DNA of 64,000 nucleotides from Pseudomonas segetis. Its GTDB lineage: Bacteria; Pseudomonadota; Gammaproteobacteria; Pseudomonadales; Pseudomonadaceae. A model generated the notes under the pieces. That model was not told where the DNA came from. It ran no database searches and was given only the letters and a program-made list of their open reading frames with translations. The DNA is taken from NCBI RefSeq assembly GCF_900188155.1, contig NZ_FZOG01000003.1, forward strand, positions 62,001 to 126,000. Reading direction: 5' to 3'. This document shows, piece after piece, positions 1 to 9,070 of this stretch. The position numbers were made by a program, and so were the translations under genes. Every line of letters begins with the position of its first letter. Positions within the stretch are counted from its first letter, which is position 1.

Positions 1-300
1 ACTGCGTTGAAAAGCTGCTCACAGCCTTCAGGCTGAACGGACTTTAGTTGGACAGCCCTTGCTGCAGCCCCGAAAGGGTGGCAACGCGAATCAAATGCTC
101 ATTTAGAATACTAAACTGTGTTTTTTCACATTTTCTACTCGCTGGTGCTCGGCCTACGGGCCTGCCTTCGGCTGTTACTTCCTTGGGTCGCTACTTTTTT
201 CAGACGCTCCCTAAGCCTATGGGTTGTTAATTGGCCTGAGTGACCCAATAACTGAACCAAGAGTTTTTTATTTTTGCCTTCAAATGACAGGTGCCTGCCC
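1..300. other. Intergenic start of window, upstream of prlC
   Basis: No gene can be supported here. A 60-codon open frame at 48-230 has no ribosome binding site, no recognisable domain and an odd Cys/Pro/Phe-rich composition. The stretch around 145-230 is rich in short GC-rich inverted pieces, which could be the remnant of a repetitive extragenic element, but I cannot define its boundaries. It probably carries the promoter of prlC. Confidence 0.4.
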
Positions 301-2349
301 GTGACCGATAGCAATCCGCTGCTCCAGAACTTCGACTTGCCGCCCTACTCCAGCATTCGCCCCGAGCATGTTGAGCCAGCGGTAGACACCATTCTTGCTG
401 AGAACCGTGCGGCTATCACCGAATTGCTCGAGCAACATGCTGACGCACCGAGCTGGGCCGCTCTGGTGCTGGCGCTTGACGAGCTCAACGGACGCCTGGA
501 ACGGGCCTGGGGCCCGGTGAGTCACCTCAACGCCGTGCGCAACAACGCTGAATTGCGTCAGGCGTACGAAGCCTGCTTGCCGAAACTGTCCGAGTATTTC
601 ACCGAAATCGGCCAGAATCGGCGCTTATTCGAAGCCTACAAGGCACTGTCGAGCAGCCCTGAGTCAACGGGCTACGATGTTGCGCAGCAAACGATCCTGC
701 AGCACACCCTGCGAGATTTCCGCTTGTCCGGTATCGATCTGCCAGAAGCCGAACAGCAGCGCTATGGCGCGATTCAAATGCGCCTCTCAGAGCTGGCCAG
801 CCACTTTTCCAACCAACTGCTGGACGCCACCCAGGCGTGGAGCAAGCACGTCACTGACGAAGCGCAGTTGCAGGGCATTACCGATTCAGCCAAGCAGCAA
901 ATGGCCGAAGCAGCCAAGGCCAAGGGACTTGAAGGCTGGTTGATCACCCTGGAGTTCCCCAGCTACTACGCGGTGATCACCTATGCCGACAACCGCGCGC
1001 TGCGTGAAGAAATCTATGCCGCCTACTGCACCCGCGCCTCGGATCAAGGCCCGAATGCCGGGCAAAATGACAATACCCCGGTGATGCAGGAAATCCTCGA
1101 CCTGCGCCAGGAACTGGCAACGCTGCTTGGTTTCGCCAACTATTCGGAGCTGAGCCTGTCGAGCAAGATGGCGGAGGATAACGCGCAAGTGCTGAGCTTC
1201 CTGCGTGACCTGGCCGTGCGCAGCAAGCCCTTTGCCGAACAAGACCTCAAGGAACTGCAAGCCTTTGCCCGCGAGCAAGGCTGCGCTGACTTGCAAAGCT
1301 GGGACGCCGCTTACTACGGCGAGAAGCTTCGCGAGCAGCGCTACAGTATTTCGCAGGAAATCCTGCGCCCGTATTTTCCGATCGACAAAGTACTGACCGG
1401 CCTGTTCGCCATTGTCGAAAAACTCTATGGGATTCAAATCCGGGAACTCAGCGACTTCGATACCTGGCACCCGGATGTGCGCCTGTTTGAAATCAGCGAA
1501 AACGGCGAGCATGTCGGCCGTTTCTTCTTCGACCTCTATGCCCGGGCCAACAAGCGTGGCGGCGCATGGATGGACGGTGCCCGTGACAAGCGTCGCAACG
1601 CAGCAGGCGAACTGATCAGCCCGGTGGCCAACCTGGTGTGCAACTTCACCCCGGCGGTTGGCGACAAACCTGCCTTGCTGACCCATGATGAAGTCACCAC
1701 CCTGTTCCACGAATTTGGCCATGGCTTGCATCACCTGCTGACCCAGGTCGAGCACGCTGGGGCCTCGGGCATCAATGGCGTGGCCTGGGATGCGGTGGAG
1801 CTGCCGAGCCAATTCATGGAAAACTGGTGCTGGGAACCCGAAGGCCTCGCGTTGATTTCAGGCCACTACCAAAGCGGCGAAGCGCTGCCGCAAGACCTGC
1901 TGGACAAGATGCTTGCCGCGAAGAACTTCCAGTCGGGACTGATGATGGTTCGCCAGTTGGAGTTCTCCCTGTTCGACTTCGAACTGCACGCCACCCATGG
2001 TGACGGACGCAGCGTGCTGGAAGTGCTCGAAAGCATCCGCGCCGAAGTCTCGGTGATGCGTCCTCCGCAGTACAACCGCTTCCCGAACGGCTTCGCGCAC
2101 ATCTTTGCCGGTGGCTATGCCGCGGGTTACTACAGCTACAAGTGGGCGGAAGTACTGTCTGCCGATGCCTTCTCCAAGTTTGAAGAAGAAGGGGTGTTCA
2201 ACAGCGAAACCGGCCGCGCCTTTCGCCAAGCCATTCTGGCACGCGGTGGATCGCAGGAGCCGATGGTACTCTTTGTTGATTTCCGTGGCCGCGAGCCGAG
2301 CATCGATGCGCTGTTGCGCCACCTGGGCTTGAGTCAGGAGGCCGCATGA
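301..2349 (+). CDS. prlC: Oligopeptidase A (M3 zinc metallopeptidase)
   Basis: Cytoplasmic zinc endopeptidase of the M3 (thimet oligopeptidase) family that degrades short peptides, including cleaved signal peptides. The zinc site HEFGH lies at residues 470-474, with the likely third ligand E500 in the VELPSQ segment 26 residues later; both fit the family. Numbering is from a GTG at 301, giving 682 aa and the usual N-terminus beginning near TDSNPLLQ. The open frame extends to a TTG at 274, which would add nine residues not typical of the family, so I prefer 301. No strong Shine-Dalgarno precedes either start. The stop codon overlaps the next gene's ATG, so the two are translationally coupled. 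Confidence 0.95.
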   Translation: MTDSNPLLQNFDLPPYSSIRPEHVEPAVDTILAENRAAITELLEQHADAPSWAALVLALDELNGRLERAWGPVSHLNAVRNNAELRQAYEACLPKLSEYFTEIGQNRRLFEAYKALSSSPESTGYDVAQQTILQHTLRDFRLSGIDLPEAEQQRYGAIQMRLSELASHFSNQLLDATQAWSKHVTDEAQLQGITDSAKQQMAEAAKAKGLEGWLITLEFPSYYAVITYADNRALREEIYAAYCTRASDQGPNAGQNDNTPVMQEILDLRQELATLLGFANYSELSLSSKMAEDNAQVLSFLRDLAVRSKPFAEQDLKELQAFAREQGCADLQSWDAAYYGEKLREQRYSISQEILRPYFPIDKVLTGLFAIVEKLYGIQIRELSDFDTWHPDVRLFEISENGEHVGRFFFDLYARANKRGGAWMDGARDKRRNAAGELISPVANLVCNFTPAVGDKPALLTHDEVTTLFHEFGHGLHHLLTQVEHAGASGINGVAWDAVELPSQFMENWCWEPEGLALISGHYQSGEALPQDLLDKMLAAKNFQSGLMMVRQLEFSLFDFELHATHGDGRSVLEVLESIRAEVSVMRPPQYNRFPNGFAHIFAGGYAAGYYSYKWAEVLSADAFSKFEEEGVFNSETGRAFRQAILARGGSQEPMVLFVDFRGREPSIDALLRHLGLSQEAA

Positions 2350-2621
2350 TAGACAGCAACACCCCAAAGAAACGCTTTATCGCCGGTGCCGTATGCCCGG
2401 CGTGCAGCGCGACCGACACTGTAAAAATGTGGGACGAAGACGGCGTTCCACACCGTGAATGCGTGGCCTGCGGCTTTAGCGACTTGCTAAACGCCCAAGG
2501 CCAGTCGGTGCCTCGAGAGCTAGGCACGCGGGTTAACAAAGTCGAGGTCAAACCGGCTGAGACAAAAGTGCAAACCGTGCAGTTTTTTCCCAATCCCAAA
2601 CTGAAAAAATCCGAGAAATAG
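2346..2621 (+). CDS. yheV: YheV-family putative zinc ribbon protein
   Basis: A 91-aa cytoplasmic protein with two CxxC knuckles (C17/C20 and C39/C42) in the N-terminal half, as expected for a zinc ribbon, and a lysine-rich C-terminus. The family commonly lies directly downstream of prlC in gammaproteobacteria, and its biochemical role is not established. It starts at an ATG overlapping the prlC stop by four bases, with a strong AGGAGG at 2336-2341 inside the prlC end. It is therefore almost certainly co-transcribed with prlC. Confidence 0.88.
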   Translation: MIDSNTPKKRFIAGAVCPACSATDTVKMWDEDGVPHRECVACGFSDLLNAQGQSVPRELGTRVNKVEVKPAETKVQTVQFFPNPKLKKSEK

Positions 2622-2624
2622 CCC

Positions 2625-3398
2625 ATGTGGCACCTGGTATGCGGTGACAACGCCGTGGCAGGCGTGACTCACTGCATAGGTGCCGAGACAGCTAGACAGT
2701 CGCTGCGGGTGATGCGCGATGATCTGGCTGTCGGCCCTTTGGCTGATATCGACACCCCGCCCTGCCAGATGCGCAGCGACTTCTGGCAACAGCTATGGCC
2801 CGCCTCGGTGCAGCCGCAACCTGATTTCGGCTCCGGCCTGAGCGCCGACGCGCTATGGCTCAAAGACCTGGCGCACCAGCCGCAGGCGGTGACGGTCTGG
2901 GACGGTGACAGCGCATCGGAACAACTGCTGCTGGCCCGGGTGGCAGCCGCACTCGAAAACTCCAGGGTGAAATTATGGCGAGTGGCTTGTGGCACCGGCG
3001 ACAGCCGTGTAGCCAGTCGCAAAGCCGTGGCCATGCATGCACCCGATACACTCGCGGCCCTGCATCAACCCAAGCTGCTCAGCGTCACACAGCGCCATCA
3101 ACTAGCCGCGCAATGGCACGCTGCCGTGGCTGAAAATGCAGATATCCGCCGCTGGCATGACGGCGCATTCCACGGTCAAAGCCATAAGCATATTCACCAG
3201 CGCCTGCTGCACTTTTGCACAGACCAATGGCAACCACTTGGCCACGTCATGACCAGTGTCATGGCGGAGTGCGACGGCTTTTTCGCCACCGACTTTTACC
3301 TCTGGTGGTGCGCCCGTGAGCTGGCCGCCAGCGCGCAACTGGTGTTTTCAGCCCCAGTGGACACCCACTATGCCGAACAAAGGGTGAAACGCGGCTAA
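2625..3398 (+). CDS. DUF1835 domain-containing protein
   Basis: A 257-aa soluble protein whose N-terminus (beginning MWHLVCGD, followed by a serine/leucine/arginine segment and the DLAVGPL segment) matches DUF1835, with the C-terminal half resembling DUF3658. The function of these families is unknown. It starts three bases after the yheV stop, so it is probably the third gene of the prlC operon. No signal peptide or membrane segment is visible. Its stop overlaps tail-to-tail by four bases with the stop of the convergent AraC-family gene. Confidence 0.75.
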   Translation: MWHLVCGDNAVAGVTHCIGAETARQSLRVMRDDLAVGPLADIDTPPCQMRSDFWQQLWPASVQPQPDFGSGLSADALWLKDLAHQPQAVTVWDGDSASEQLLLARVAAALENSRVKLWRVACGTGDSRVASRKAVAMHAPDTLAALHQPKLLSVTQRHQLAAQWHAAVAENADIRRWHDGAFHGQSHKHIHQRLLHFCTDQWQPLGHVMTSVMAECDGFFATDFYLWWCARELAASAQLVFSAPVDTHYAEQRVKRG

Positions 3399-4183
3399 CG
3401 GAAAAACTCTCCCGGAGTGGCACCAAAGTGCAGCCTGAATGCGGCAATAAACGCGGAAACCGAATCATAGCCGCAGGCCAGGGCGACATCGGTGACGCGC
3501 TCCCCCTGCTCCAGCGGCGCCAATGCGCCAAGCAGGCGCAAGCGTTGGCGCCAGGCGCGAAAAGTCAGCCCGGTATCCTGCAAAAACAAGCGACTCAAGG
3601 TGCGTTCCGAAAGGTTAAGTTGCGCGCTCCACTGTGCCAGCGTGGCATGCTGTTCGGGATTCTCCTGCAGGCTCATGCACAACGCTTGCAGACGCACGTC
3701 ATGGGGCATTGGCAGCACCAGGTCGACCTCTGCCGCAACCCGTAACTGATCGAGCAGCACGCTGGCCAAGCGCCCGTCGGAACCTGCTTCGTCGTATTCG
3801 ACCGGCACATCACTGAAACTATTGATCAACTCGCGCAGCAATGGGCTGACTGCAAGCACGCGGCAGCTTTGCGGAGCCCAGGCTACTGCCGAACACTCGA
3901 TATACAGGCTGCGCATTTCCGTATGCGACGAACTGGAAACCTGATGCTCCAACCCCGCTGGCAGCCAGACAGCACGCTGTGGTGGCGCGACATAGCGGGC
4001 GTTGTCCGTTTGCACCTCGAGCACCCCGGCAATGGCGTAGGACAGCTGCACCCAGGGATGACTGTGGCGATAGGTCAAGGCCCGGTTCGGCAGCGACTCG
4101 ACCCGGCCATAAAGCGGGCGCGGCAAGGCCGGAAGCTCGGGCAGTGAGCGATGGATGATCGTCCCTTGTCTGTTTGGCGACAT
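3395..4183 (-). CDS. AraC-family transcriptional regulator
   Basis: A 262-aa regulator with an N-terminal cupin-like sensing domain (HSHPWVQLSY, then PPQRAVWLPAG) and a C-terminal AraC double helix-turn-helix covering roughly the last 100 residues. The conserved tail includes VALACGYDSVSAFIAAFRLHFGATPGEF. The open frame runs to 4300, but the ATG at 4183 gives the usual length and leaves an 82-base gap to the divergent transporter gene at 4266. By its position it probably controls that transporter; this is inference. It is convergent with the DUF1835 gene. Confidence 0.85.
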   Translation of the reverse strand: MSPNRQGTIIHRSLPELPALPRPLYGRVESLPNRALTYRHSHPWVQLSYAIAGVLEVQTDNARYVAPPQRAVWLPAGLEHQVSSSSHTEMRSLYIECSAVAWAPQSCRVLAVSPLLRELINSFSDVPVEYDEAGSDGRLASVLLDQLRVAAEVDLVLPMPHDVRLQALCMSLQENPEQHATLAQWSAQLNLSERTLSRLFLQDTGLTFRAWRQRLRLLGALAPLEQGERVTDVALACGYDSVSAFIAAFRLHFGATPGEFFR

Positions 4184-4265
4184 TCGCTGGCTCTTTGGCG
4201 TTAGTCGGAAAGCTGCGAACAGGGTAGTGTTTGCCTCAACCTGTCTGCAAGTACGAGATTCGAAC

Positions 4266-5270
4266 ATGTCACTCAAGCGCTTCATGCCCGATAATTTCAC
4301 CTGCGCCTTGATCGCTGTCGTCGCAATCGCCAGCCTGTTGCCCGCAAGCGGTCAGACGGCGGTTGCCTTCGGCTGGATTACCAACTTGGCCATTGCCCTG
4401 TTGTTTTTCCTGCATGGCGCCAAGCTGTCTCGCCAGGCGATCCTGGCCGGAGCCAGCCATTGGCGCCTGCATCTGCTGGTGTTCGCCTGCACCTTTATCA
4501 TGTTCCCGTTGCTGGGCCTGGCGCTCAAACCCGTGCTCTCGCCCCTGGTCGGCAACGAGTTGTACCTGGGCATGCTTTATCTCTGTGCGCTACCGGCAAC
4601 GGTGCAATCGGCCATTGCCTTTACTTCGCTGGCACGCGGCAATATTCCCGCCGCCATTTGCAGCGCCGCGGCATCAAGCCTGTTTGGCATCTTTCTCACC
4701 CCGTTGCTGGTCGCATTGCTGATGAACGTTCATGGTGATGGCGGCTCGACAGTTGATGCCATCGGCAAGATCACCTTGCAGTTGTTGGTGCCATTCGTGG
4801 CCGGCCAGGTAGCCAGACGCTGGATAGGTGACTGGGTGGGGCGCAATAAAAGCTGGCTCAAGTTTGTCGATCAAGGCTCTATTCTGCTGGTGGTCTATAC
4901 CGCATTCGGGGCGGCGGTCATCGAGGGCTTGTGGCATCAGGTGCCGCTGGTCGAGCTCGCCTGGCTGGTATTTGCCTGCTGCGTACTGCTCACATTTTCG
5001 CTGCTCGGCACGCACTTGCTGGGCAAATGGTTTGGCTTCAACCAGGAAGACCGCATCACCATTGTGTTCTGCGGCTCGAAGAAAAGCCTGGCCACCGGCG
5101 TGCCAATGGCCCAGGTGTTGTTTGCCGGCAGCACCATTGGCTTGTTGATCCTGCCACTGATGATTTTCCACCAGATCCAGCTCATGGTCTGTGCCGTGCT
5201 CGCGCAACGCTATGCGCGGCGCCCGGAGGAAGTCGAAAGCCTGGACACAGAGCCACCTTTGGTGCGCTAG
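4266..5270 (+). CDS. YfeH-type bile acid:sodium symporter family transporter
   Basis: A 334-aa inner-membrane protein with about nine to ten hydrophobic helices. It matches the SBF-like (YfeH) branch of the bile acid:sodium symporter superfamily: the helix-broken segment FFLHGAKLSRQ near the N-terminus and FCGSKKSLATGVPMA in the C-terminal half are characteristic. The substrate is unknown. The start at 4266 gives MSLKRFMPDN; the open frame reaches 4155 but would then overlap the divergent AraC gene. The divergent pair suggests local regulation by that AraC protein. Confidence 0.85.
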   Translation: MSLKRFMPDNFTCALIAVVAIASLLPASGQTAVAFGWITNLAIALLFFLHGAKLSRQAILAGASHWRLHLLVFACTFIMFPLLGLALKPVLSPLVGNELYLGMLYLCALPATVQSAIAFTSLARGNIPAAICSAAASSLFGIFLTPLLVALLMNVHGDGGSTVDAIGKITLQLLVPFVAGQVARRWIGDWVGRNKSWLKFVDQGSILLVVYTAFGAAVIEGLWHQVPLVELAWLVFACCVLLTFSLLGTHLLGKWFGFNQEDRITIVFCGSKKSLATGVPMAQVLFAGSTIGLLILPLMIFHQIQLMVCAVLAQRYARRPEEVESLDTEPPLVR

Positions 5271-5324
5271 CCATATGCCCTGGCCCGAGGAACCGCTGAT
5301 CAGCGCCGCATAAAGAGGCTTGGC

Positions 5325-5356
5325 TTGACTGCACTTTTAACTGTATAAATATACAG
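5325..5356 (+). promoter_or_regulatory. LexA (SOS) box over the promoter of the radical SAM gene
   Basis: The sequence CTGTATAAATATACAG at 5341-5356 is a perfect CTG-N10-CAG LexA operator with an AT-rich core. A -35-like TTGACT lies at 5325-5330, so the operator overlaps the expected -10 region and would block RNA polymerase. The start codon of the downstream gene is 43 bases further on. From published work on P. aeruginosa, PA0069 belongs to the LexA regulon. Confidence 0.85.
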
Positions 5357-5398
5357 CTATCGGTGTAGTCAGCCCACTCTTGTGCATGGAACCTTGCG

Positions 5399-6457
5399 AT
5401 GTCAGCCTCTCTACCTCCGCGCGGTCGTGGTACGGCCAGCAACCCGTTCAACCGTTTTGCACCAACGCAAGTCATCGCGACTGACGACGGCTGGTTCCAG
5501 GAAGTGCCGCCCAGCGCTGCAACCGAAGTGCGCCTGGAAACCGCCAAGAGCATCATCACCCGCAACCAGTCGCCGGACCTGCCTTTTGATCGCTCAATCA
5601 ATCCCTATCGCGGCTGTGAGCACGGCTGTATTTATTGCTACGCCAGGCCCAGCCACGCCTATTGGGATATGTCGCCGGGCATCGATTTTGAAACCAAGCT
5701 CATCGCCAAGACCAATGCCGTGGCATTGCTTGAACAACAGCTGAGCAAGCCTGGGTATCGCTGTGCGCCAATCAACCTTGGCGCCAATACCGACCCCTAC
5801 CAGCCGATCGAGCGCCAGCATATGCTCACGCGCAAAACCCTCGAAGTGCTGCTGCGCTATCGCCACCCGGTGACCATAGTCACCAAGGGCTCGATGATCC
5901 TGCGCGACCTGGACATTCTCACTGAGTTGGCCAAGCAACGTCTGGTCGCCGTAATGATCAGCCTGACCACCCTGGATAACCAGTTGAAGTGCATCATGGA
6001 ACCCCGTGCGGCCTCCCCTGCGGCGCGCTTGCGGGCCATAGGCGTGTTGCGTGAGCAGGGTATCAAGGTCGGGGTGTTGTGCTCGCCGATGATCCCGATG
6101 ATCAATGACATGGAGTTGGAAAGCCTGCTCGAGAAAGCCAAGCAAGCGGGCGCGCAAAGCGCATCCTATATGTTCGTGCGCTTGCCGCGCGAAGTCGCCC
6201 CGCTGTTTGAAGAATGGCTGCACGCACATTACCCGCAGCGCGCTGAGCACGTATTGAGCCTGATCCGGCAAAGCCGCGACGGAGAGCTGTACGACAGCCG
6301 CTTTGGCCACCGCTTCCGTGGCGAAGGTGCTTTTGCCGAGCTGATCGCCAAGCGCTTTGCCTTGGCCATAAAGCGCTTTGGCTTGAACCAGCGAGGCGAT
6401 TTCAAGCTGGATTGTTCTCAGTTTTGCCCCCCCGGCGGGCAATTGGCACTGCTGTAA
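5399..6457 (+). CDS. PA0069-family radical SAM protein (SplB-like)
   Basis: A 352-aa radical SAM enzyme. The 4Fe-4S-binding Cys triad CxxxCxxC is at C73, C77 and C80 within RGCEHGCIYC. The sequence is that of the PA0069 family, distantly related to spore photoproduct lyase; the reaction is not known. A LexA box sits 43 bases upstream, so it is expected to be induced by DNA damage, which fits a role in DNA repair or nucleotide chemistry (inference). The C-terminus has two further cysteines (CSQFC). It is a single-gene transcription unit. Confidence 0.9.
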   Translation: MSASLPPRGRGTASNPFNRFAPTQVIATDDGWFQEVPPSAATEVRLETAKSIITRNQSPDLPFDRSINPYRGCEHGCIYCYARPSHAYWDMSPGIDFETKLIAKTNAVALLEQQLSKPGYRCAPINLGANTDPYQPIERQHMLTRKTLEVLLRYRHPVTIVTKGSMILRDLDILTELAKQRLVAVMISLTTLDNQLKCIMEPRAASPAARLRAIGVLREQGIKVGVLCSPMIPMINDMELESLLEKAKQAGAQSASYMFVRLPREVAPLFEEWLHAHYPQRAEHVLSLIRQSRDGELYDSRFGHRFRGEGAFAELIAKRFALAIKRFGLNQRGDFKLDCSQFCPPGGQLALL

Positions 6458-6545
6458 AACTGCGCGGGGTAAACGCGGTCACACAGACTGTGCTACAAAA
6501 AAGACCTACAACCCGCCAGGCCAGCGTTGGATAACCCAAGCAACC

Positions 6546-7454
6546 ATGACTCGCATTGCCCGTGTTACAGACCCTTCCTATGAGCTGATGGACGACCATG
6601 GCGGTCATTCGCTGATCTACCGACAGCATGGTTTTCCAAGCCCGTTGGTGCGCTGGCACTTCCATAAGGAGTTCGAACTGCACCTGATTACCGCCAGCTC
6701 CGGCAAAGTGTTCATTGGCGACTACATCGGTAACTTTGGCCCCAATAGTTTGTTCCTGACCGGCCCGAACCTGCCGCACAACTGGATCAGCCAGCTCGAC
6801 GAAACCGAGCAGGAGGTACGGGACCGCGACATGCTGGTCAACTTCACCCATGAGGTGCTTGGCAGCGGAACCAGCGTGTTTTCCGAGCTGAAAACCCTGA
6901 TGCCATTATTGGCGCGGGCTGAATATGGCATTGAGTTCCATCATCCGAAGGTGATTGCTCAAGCCAGGCAACTGATGGGCTGCATTGCCCAATCACAAGG
7001 CATCAAGCGGCTCGGGCACTTTTTGATTTTGCTTGAGCTGCTGGCCGAGACCGAGGATTACCAGTTGTTATCCGGGGTTACTGCCTCGCAACTGGCGGAT
7101 GAGAGCCATGTCGACAGGATCAGCCTTGCCGTGGATTACATCTTTGGCCATTACGCACAGGAAATAAGCCTGGACGATGTGGCGACCTCCCTCGGCATGA
7201 CCCCAACCTACTTCTCGCGCTTTTTCAAACAGGCCACAGGCCGTGGCTTCGTTGAGTTCGTTAATCGTCTGCGGGTAAGTAAGTCGTGCGAACTGCTCAG
7301 CCGCAGTGACAAGCCCATCACCGACGTGTGCTTCGAATCGGGCTTTAGCAACATCTCCAACTTTAACCGCCGCTTCCAGCAGCTCAAGGGCATGACACCT
7401 TCGCGTTACAGAAAGCTGGTTGTGCATCGTCTTTCTGAACAAAACCTGTACTGA
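6546..7454 (+). CDS. mtlR: MtlR, AraC-family activator of the polyol operon
   Basis: A 302-aa AraC-family regulator. The N-terminal half is a cupin-like ligand domain (WHFHKEFELHL). The C-terminal ~100 residues form the double HTH, with SLDDVATSLGMTPTYFSRFFKQATG and the conserved tail FESGFSNISNFNRRFQQLKGMTPSRYR. Length and position immediately upstream of mtlE match MtlR, which activates mtlEFGKDYZ in P. fluorescens in response to mannitol, sorbitol and arabitol. A 224-base gap separates it from mtlE. Confidence 0.9.
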   Translation: MTRIARVTDPSYELMDDHGGHSLIYRQHGFPSPLVRWHFHKEFELHLITASSGKVFIGDYIGNFGPNSLFLTGPNLPHNWISQLDETEQEVRDRDMLVNFTHEVLGSGTSVFSELKTLMPLLARAEYGIEFHHPKVIAQARQLMGCIAQSQGIKRLGHFLILLELLAETEDYQLLSGVTASQLADESHVDRISLAVDYIFGHYAQEISLDDVATSLGMTPTYFSRFFKQATGRGFVEFVNRLRVSKSCELLSRSDKPITDVCFESGFSNISNFNRRFQQLKGMTPSRYRKLVVHRLSEQNLY

Positions 7455-7534
7455 TTTATACCCCGCAAAAACAGCAAACCCAACGCAACCTCCTTTAGGC
7501 ACTGGCTTTCATTGACTTTTCTTTATTAAGCCAA

Positions 7535-7590
7535 TGCACGGCAAGTGCAAAAAAGTATCAGTAACTGTGCAGACAAGGATTTGTTATACC
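7535..7590 (+). promoter_or_regulatory. Candidate MtlR operator and mtlE promoter
   Basis: Within the mtlR-mtlE gap, TGCAC (7535-7539) and GTGCA (7545-7549) form a dyad. GTGCA recurs at 7567-7571, 22 bases on, i.e. about two helical turns, the spacing expected for the paired half-sites of an AraC-type activator. A possible -10 (TATACC) follows at 7585-7590, about 90 bases before the mtlE ATG. The assignment to MtlR is inference from position. Confidence 0.45.
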
Positions 7591-7678
7591 GCCTTCGCAG
7601 CGGTGTAATCGGGACGAGCACGACAAAAATAATAGCGATCTTCTGTGGCCAGGACGGTGGCAGAAGCGGAGTCGATAA

Positions 7679-8989
7679 ATGAATAAATTATCTCTGGCAT
7701 TAGCTGCTACTGCTTGCCTTGCATTGCCTGGTTTAACCCTGGCAGCTGAAACGCTGACGATTGCCACGGTCAATAACAGCGACATGATCCGCATGCAGCG
7801 CCTGTCAAAAACCTTTGAGGCAGAACACCCCGACATCAAGCTCAAGTGGGTAGTGCTCGAAGAGAATGTTTTGCGCCAACGCCTGACCACTGATATCGCC
7901 ACCCAGGGCGGCCAGTTTGATGTGTTGACCATCGGCATGTATGAAGCATCGCTGTGGGGGGCCAAAGGCTGGCTCGAACCCATGACCGACCTCAGCGCCG
8001 AGTATGACGCCGAGGATATATTTCCATCGGTTCGCGACGGCCTGTCAGTCAAGGGGCAGCTGTACGCCTTGCCGTTCTACGCTGAAAGCTCAATCACCTA
8101 TTACCGCACAGACCTGTTCAAGGATGCGGGTTTGAAAATGCCCGAACACCCGACGTGGACGCAAATGGCAAATTTTGCCGCCAAACTGCACGCCCCGGAC
8201 AAAGACCAATACGGCATCTGCCTGCGCGGAAAAGCGGGTTGGGGTGAAAACATGGCGCTGATCAGCACGGTGGCCAACGCCTTTGGCGCGCGCTGGTTTG
8301 ACGAGAACTGGAAACCTGAATTCACCGGCAGTGAATGGACAAGCGCACTGAATTTCTACGTCGACACCCTGAGCAAATACGGCCCTCCAGGCGCATCGAG
8401 CAATGGCTTCAACGAGAACCTTGCACTGTTCAACAGCGGCAAGTGCGCGATGTGGGTAGACGCCAGCGTGGCTGGTTCATTTGTTACCGACAAGAGCCAG
8501 AGCAAAGTGGCCGACCATGTGGGCTTTACCTTTGCGCCGATTCAAGCAACCAGCAAAGGTTCGTCCTGGTTGTATTCCTGGGCGCTGGCCATCCCGACCA
8601 GTTCCAAGGAAAAAGACGCCGCTAAAACCTTCAGCATGTGGGCAACGTCAAAAGCCTACTCCGAACTGGTTGCCAAGACCGACGGTATTGCCAATGTGCC
8701 GCCTGGCACGCGCGCATCAACCTACACAGATGCGTACATGGCAGCAGCGCCTTTTGCCAAGGTCACCCTTGAATCCTTGAAGTCGATTGACCCCAACAAG
8801 CCAACACTCAAGCCGGTGCCCTATGTCGGCGTGCAGTTGGTGACCATTCCCGAGTTCCAGGCCATTGGCACACAGGTTGGCAAGCAGTTTGCCGCCGCCT
8901 TGACCGGAGGCATGAGCGTGCAGCAGGCACTGCAAGGCGCCCAGACCGCCACTGAACGGCAGATGAAACGCGCCGGCTACCTGAAGTAA
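7679..8989 (+). CDS. mtlE: Polyol ABC transporter substrate-binding protein MtlE
   Basis: A 436-aa periplasmic solute-binding protein of the extracellular family 1 (carbohydrate) class. A signal peptide of about 22 residues ends near LAA before ETLTIATV. It delivers mannitol, sorbitol (glucitol) and probably arabitol to the MtlFGK importer. It is the first gene of the mtl operon, preceded by GGAG about ten bases before the ATG. An 81-base gap to mtlF contains a small hairpin (GCCCCGGCGCTC / GGCGCCGGGC region) that could favour mtlE over downstream message, as is common in binding-protein-first operons. Confidence 0.93.
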   Translation: MNKLSLALAATACLALPGLTLAAETLTIATVNNSDMIRMQRLSKTFEAEHPDIKLKWVVLEENVLRQRLTTDIATQGGQFDVLTIGMYEASLWGAKGWLEPMTDLSAEYDAEDIFPSVRDGLSVKGQLYALPFYAESSITYYRTDLFKDAGLKMPEHPTWTQMANFAAKLHAPDKDQYGICLRGKAGWGENMALISTVANAFGARWFDENWKPEFTGSEWTSALNFYVDTLSKYGPPGASSNGFNENLALFNSGKCAMWVDASVAGSFVTDKSQSKVADHVGFTFAPIQATSKGSSWLYSWALAIPTSSKEKDAAKTFSMWATSKAYSELVAKTDGIANVPPGTRASTYTDAYMAAAPFAKVTLESLKSIDPNKPTLKPVPYVGVQLVTIPEFQAIGTQVGKQFAAALTGGMSVQQALQGAQTATERQMKRAGYLK

Positions 8990-9070
8990 TTCCTCCTCGG
9001 CAGTACCCGCCCCGGCGCTCGTATGGCGCCGGGCCGGGCGTTGTTCACCCTGCTCACTTCTGGAGTTGCC

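Noticed and set aside
48..230. 60-codon open frame at the left edge
   Set aside because: No ribosome binding site, odd composition and no domain; judged non-coding.
886..1812. 308-codon antisense open frame over prlC
   Set aside because: Shadow of the real gene's codon bias; it contains no domain, and prlC's zinc motif is on the other strand.
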